Source: Anaerolineales bacterium
Lineage (GTDB): Bacteria > Chloroflexota > Anaerolineae > Anaerolineales > UBA4823
Reading direction: 5' to 3'
DNA: 64,000 bases
Assembly (NCBI GenBank): GCA_020060465.1
Contig: JAGVAD010000008.1
Coordinates: 1 to 64,000 of the forward strand
The first letter of the stretch is position 1. Every line of letters starts with the position of its first letter. Shown here piece after piece: positions 62,312-64,000 of this stretch. The notes under the pieces are model-generated. The model made no database searches. It saw only the letters and a program-made list of their open reading frames with translations, and had not been told where the DNA came from. The translations under genes were made by a program, and so were the position numbers.

Positions 62312-64000
62312 CTATTCTACGGTAACGCTTTTCGCTAGGTTTCTGGGTTGATCTACATCCAGGCCGCGCAGAGCGGCGATGTGATAAGCCAACAGTTGTA
62401 GCGGAATCACCGCAGTCACCGGGCTGAGCATCCAGGGCGTCTCCGGCAGCCACAGTACATAGTCGGCGATGTCGGCAATGCGCTCATCGCCATCGGTAGC
62501 AACCGCCACAACCAGCCCGCCGCGCGCTTTCGCCTGTTCGATCTGGCTGAACATCTTGTCGTACCACGGGTCGCGCGGGGCAATCACCACCACCGGCATT
62601 TCACGGTCAACCAGGGCGATCGGCCCGTGTTTCATCTCGCCCGCCGGATAGCCCTCGGCATGGATGTAGGAAATCTCTTTCAGCTTGAGCGCCCCCTCGT
62701 ACGCCGTAGGCATATTAATGCCCCGCCCCAAATACAGGCAATGCTGCACGTCCTTGAGGGCATAAGCCACTTTCTCGACCTCCGGCTCGCGATCCAGGCA
62801 GCGCCCGGCGAGATCTGGGATCAAGCGCAGGTCGGCTACCAGCCTCCGGCGAGACCCCGCATCCAGGGTTCCGCGCAGATCGCCGAGCAGGATGGCTAAC
62901 ATGTACAAATCCACCAGCGGAGCTGTATATGCCTTGGTGGAGGCCACCCCGATCTCTGGCCCACTTTGCATCGAGATATAACCGTCCGCCAGGCGCATGG
63001 CCTGCGAGCCAATGGCATTGACAATAGACCATAACAGAGCGCCTTTACGCCGCGCTTCCTCCATCGCCGCCAGGGTATCCGCCGTTTCGCCGGATTGACT
63101 GATCGCCAGGACAACCGTATCTCGATCAACGATTGGATCGCGGTAACGAAACTCAGAAGCGATATCCACCTCCACCGGGATGCGGGCGATGCGCTCGATG
63201 AGCACCTTTCCCACCATACCGGCGTGCGCCGCCGTCCCGCAGGCAGTGATAAAAATCTTTTTGATCTGGCGGGCGCGCTCCAGGGTGAGATTCAGTTCAG
63301 GCAGGCGAACGCCATGCCCATTTTCGAAATCCACCCGCCCGGCGATGGTATCGGTCAACGAACGCACCTGCTCGTGAATTTCCTTAGCCATGAAGTGACG
63401 ATATTCACCCTTCTCGGCGGATACCGGATCCCAGGGCACATTGTGGATTTCAAATTCGACAGGTTCGCCGTCCAGCGTCTGCACCTGGACGCCCTGACGG
63501 GTAACCACCGCCATCTGGCGCGATTCCAGAAACACCACCTTGCGGGTGTGCTCCAGGATGGCGGGCAGATCGGAGGCAACGAACATCTCGTCCTGACCAT
63601 AGCCGATAACCACACCGCCAGCGTTGCCAATGCGAGCGGCGATGATCTTATCCGCCTCGCGGGTCGAAAGCACAACAATTCCGTGCGCCCCTTTCAAATG
63701 CCCCAACGCCAGGCGCACAGCGTGGCTCAAATCGTTCGTCGTCGAAAGATACCGCTCGATCAAGTGTACGATCACTTCCGTGTCGGTGTCGGAGTTGAAG
63801 ACAGCTCCCTCATCGCGCAATTCCTGACGCAGCTCAAGGAAGTTTTCAACAATGCCGTTATGCACCACCACCACCTCGCCGGTCATGCCCAAATGGGGAT
63901 GGGCGTTGCGCGCGCTGGGTTCGCCATGCGTCGCCCAACGAGTGTGCCCAATGCCCACATGGCCTTGCAGGGGCGATTCGTCCACCAGGGTTTGTAAACG
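62312..64000 (-). CDS. glmS: Glutamine-fructose-6-phosphate aminotransferase, N-terminus outside the window
   Basis: The frame runs open to the right edge; 562 or so C-terminal residues are visible. Glutaminase-domain part: GHTRWATHGEPSARNAHPH, HNGIVENF; then two SIS domains with FITACGTAAHAG, SQSGETADTLAAM, STKAYTAPLVDL; C-terminus ends in the invariant DQPRNLAKSVTVE. The missing part holds the catalytic Cys1. GlmS makes glucosamine-6-phosphate, the substrate of the GlmM encoded at 2571-4034. Confidence 0.95.
   Translation of the reverse strand, partial: RLQTLVDESPLQGHVGIGHTRWATHGEPSARNAHPHLGMTGEVVVVHNGIVENFLELRQELRDEGAVFNSDTDTEVIVHLIERYLSTTNDLSHAVRLALGHLKGAHGIVVLSTREADKIIAARIGNAGGVVIGYGQDEMFVASDLPAILEHTRKVVFLESRQMAVVTRQGVQVQTLDGEPVEFEIHNVPWDPVSAEKGEYRHFMAKEIHEQVRSLTDTIAGRVDFENGHGVRLPELNLTLERARQIKKIFITACGTAAHAGMVGKVLIERIARIPVEVDIASEFRYRDPIVDRDTVVLAISQSGETADTLAAMEEARRKGALLWSIVNAIGSQAMRLADGYISMQSGPEIGVASTKAYTAPLVDLYMLAILLGDLRGTLDAGSRRRLVADLRLIPDLAGRCLDREPEVEKVAYALKDVQHCLYLGRGINMPTAYEGALKLKEISYIHAEGYPAGEMKHGPIALVDREMPVVVIAPRDPWYDKMFSQIEQAKARGGLVVAVATDGDERIADIADYVLWLPETPWMLSPVTAVIPLQLLAYHIAALRGLDVDQPRNLAKSVTVE

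Noticed and set aside
1-64000. CRISPR array
   Set aside because: No regularly spaced short direct repeats were seen; the only repeats are the two dispersed families and the tRNA-flank duplication.

Overview
The window looks like one chromosomal contig of a Chloroflexota bacterium, most likely Anaerolineae. This is an inference from the gene set: a system I-type cytochrome c maturation operon with a Cys-type CcmE, a coenzyme F420 operon, a TadZ-like ATPase fused to a receiver domain, an extracellular protein ending in a short LPLV-type tail, and many lipoproteins and TPR proteins in a fairly GC-rich background. A selenocysteine tRNA shows that the organism makes selenoproteins.

Layout. 1-6.3 kb: housekeeping genes, namely a hypothetical cut by the left edge, a NUDIX hydrolase, a DapF-like protein in which both catalytic cysteines are serine, a membrane protein, GlmM, phosphopentomutase and a DUF6544-type protein. 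6.5-15.4 kb, minus strand: one ccm operon read as ccmE-ccmF-ccmH-ccmG/resA-(ccmI-like zinc-ribbon protein)-dihaem cytochrome lipoprotein-ccmA-ccmB-ccmC-ccmD-small YHS-domain protein. 15.6-18.7 kb: a consensus promoter and tRNA-Asn, then an AT-rich segment bounded by a diverged duplication of the tRNA 3' half plus its downstream flank. This segment holds a frameshifted M23 peptidase gene, a MITE-like element and an IS481-type transposase remnant. 18.7-24.5 kb: hybrid histidine kinase, receiver-TadZ-like ATPase and a 13-TPR protein. 24.6-36.9 kb: FmdB-like protein, TPR protein, M50 protease, tRNA-Sec, HExxH protein, glutamine synthetase, a TtuA/TtuB-like tRNA thiolation pair, WD40 lipoprotein, DUF1385, M20 peptidase and DUF1361. 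37.2-44.4 kb, plus strand: NUDIX, SsnA-like amidohydrolase and F420 genes (F420:NADP reductase, cofE, a pyrophosphatase-nitroreductase fusion, cofD, cofC, an LLM-type F420 oxidoreductase). 44.5-46.6 kb: a GGDEF protein.

The most unusual part is 46.8-59.9 kb. It encodes a RpiR-type regulator that appears to have a leaderless transcript and a palindromic operator, an opine-dehydrogenase-family enzyme, a 1236-residue protein joining a cobalamin-binding domain, a B12-mutase-like barrel and a MutL/GlmL-type actin-fold ATPase in one chain, a five-gene family-5 (peptide/opine/nickel type) ABC importer, and a C45 Ntn-hydrolase. I read it as an uptake and catabolic system for an N-substituted amino-acid derivative ending in a B12-dependent carbon-skeleton or amino-group rearrangement. 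The substrate is unknown. 60-64 kb returns to ordinary genes: an M23 protein, a DEAD-box helicase and GlmS (cut by the right edge).

Two dispersed intergenic repeat families (three copies and two copies) mark the gene-poor gaps near 6.5, 18.5, 35.9 and 37.2 kb. No CRISPR array, rRNA, complete insertion sequence or prophage is visible.
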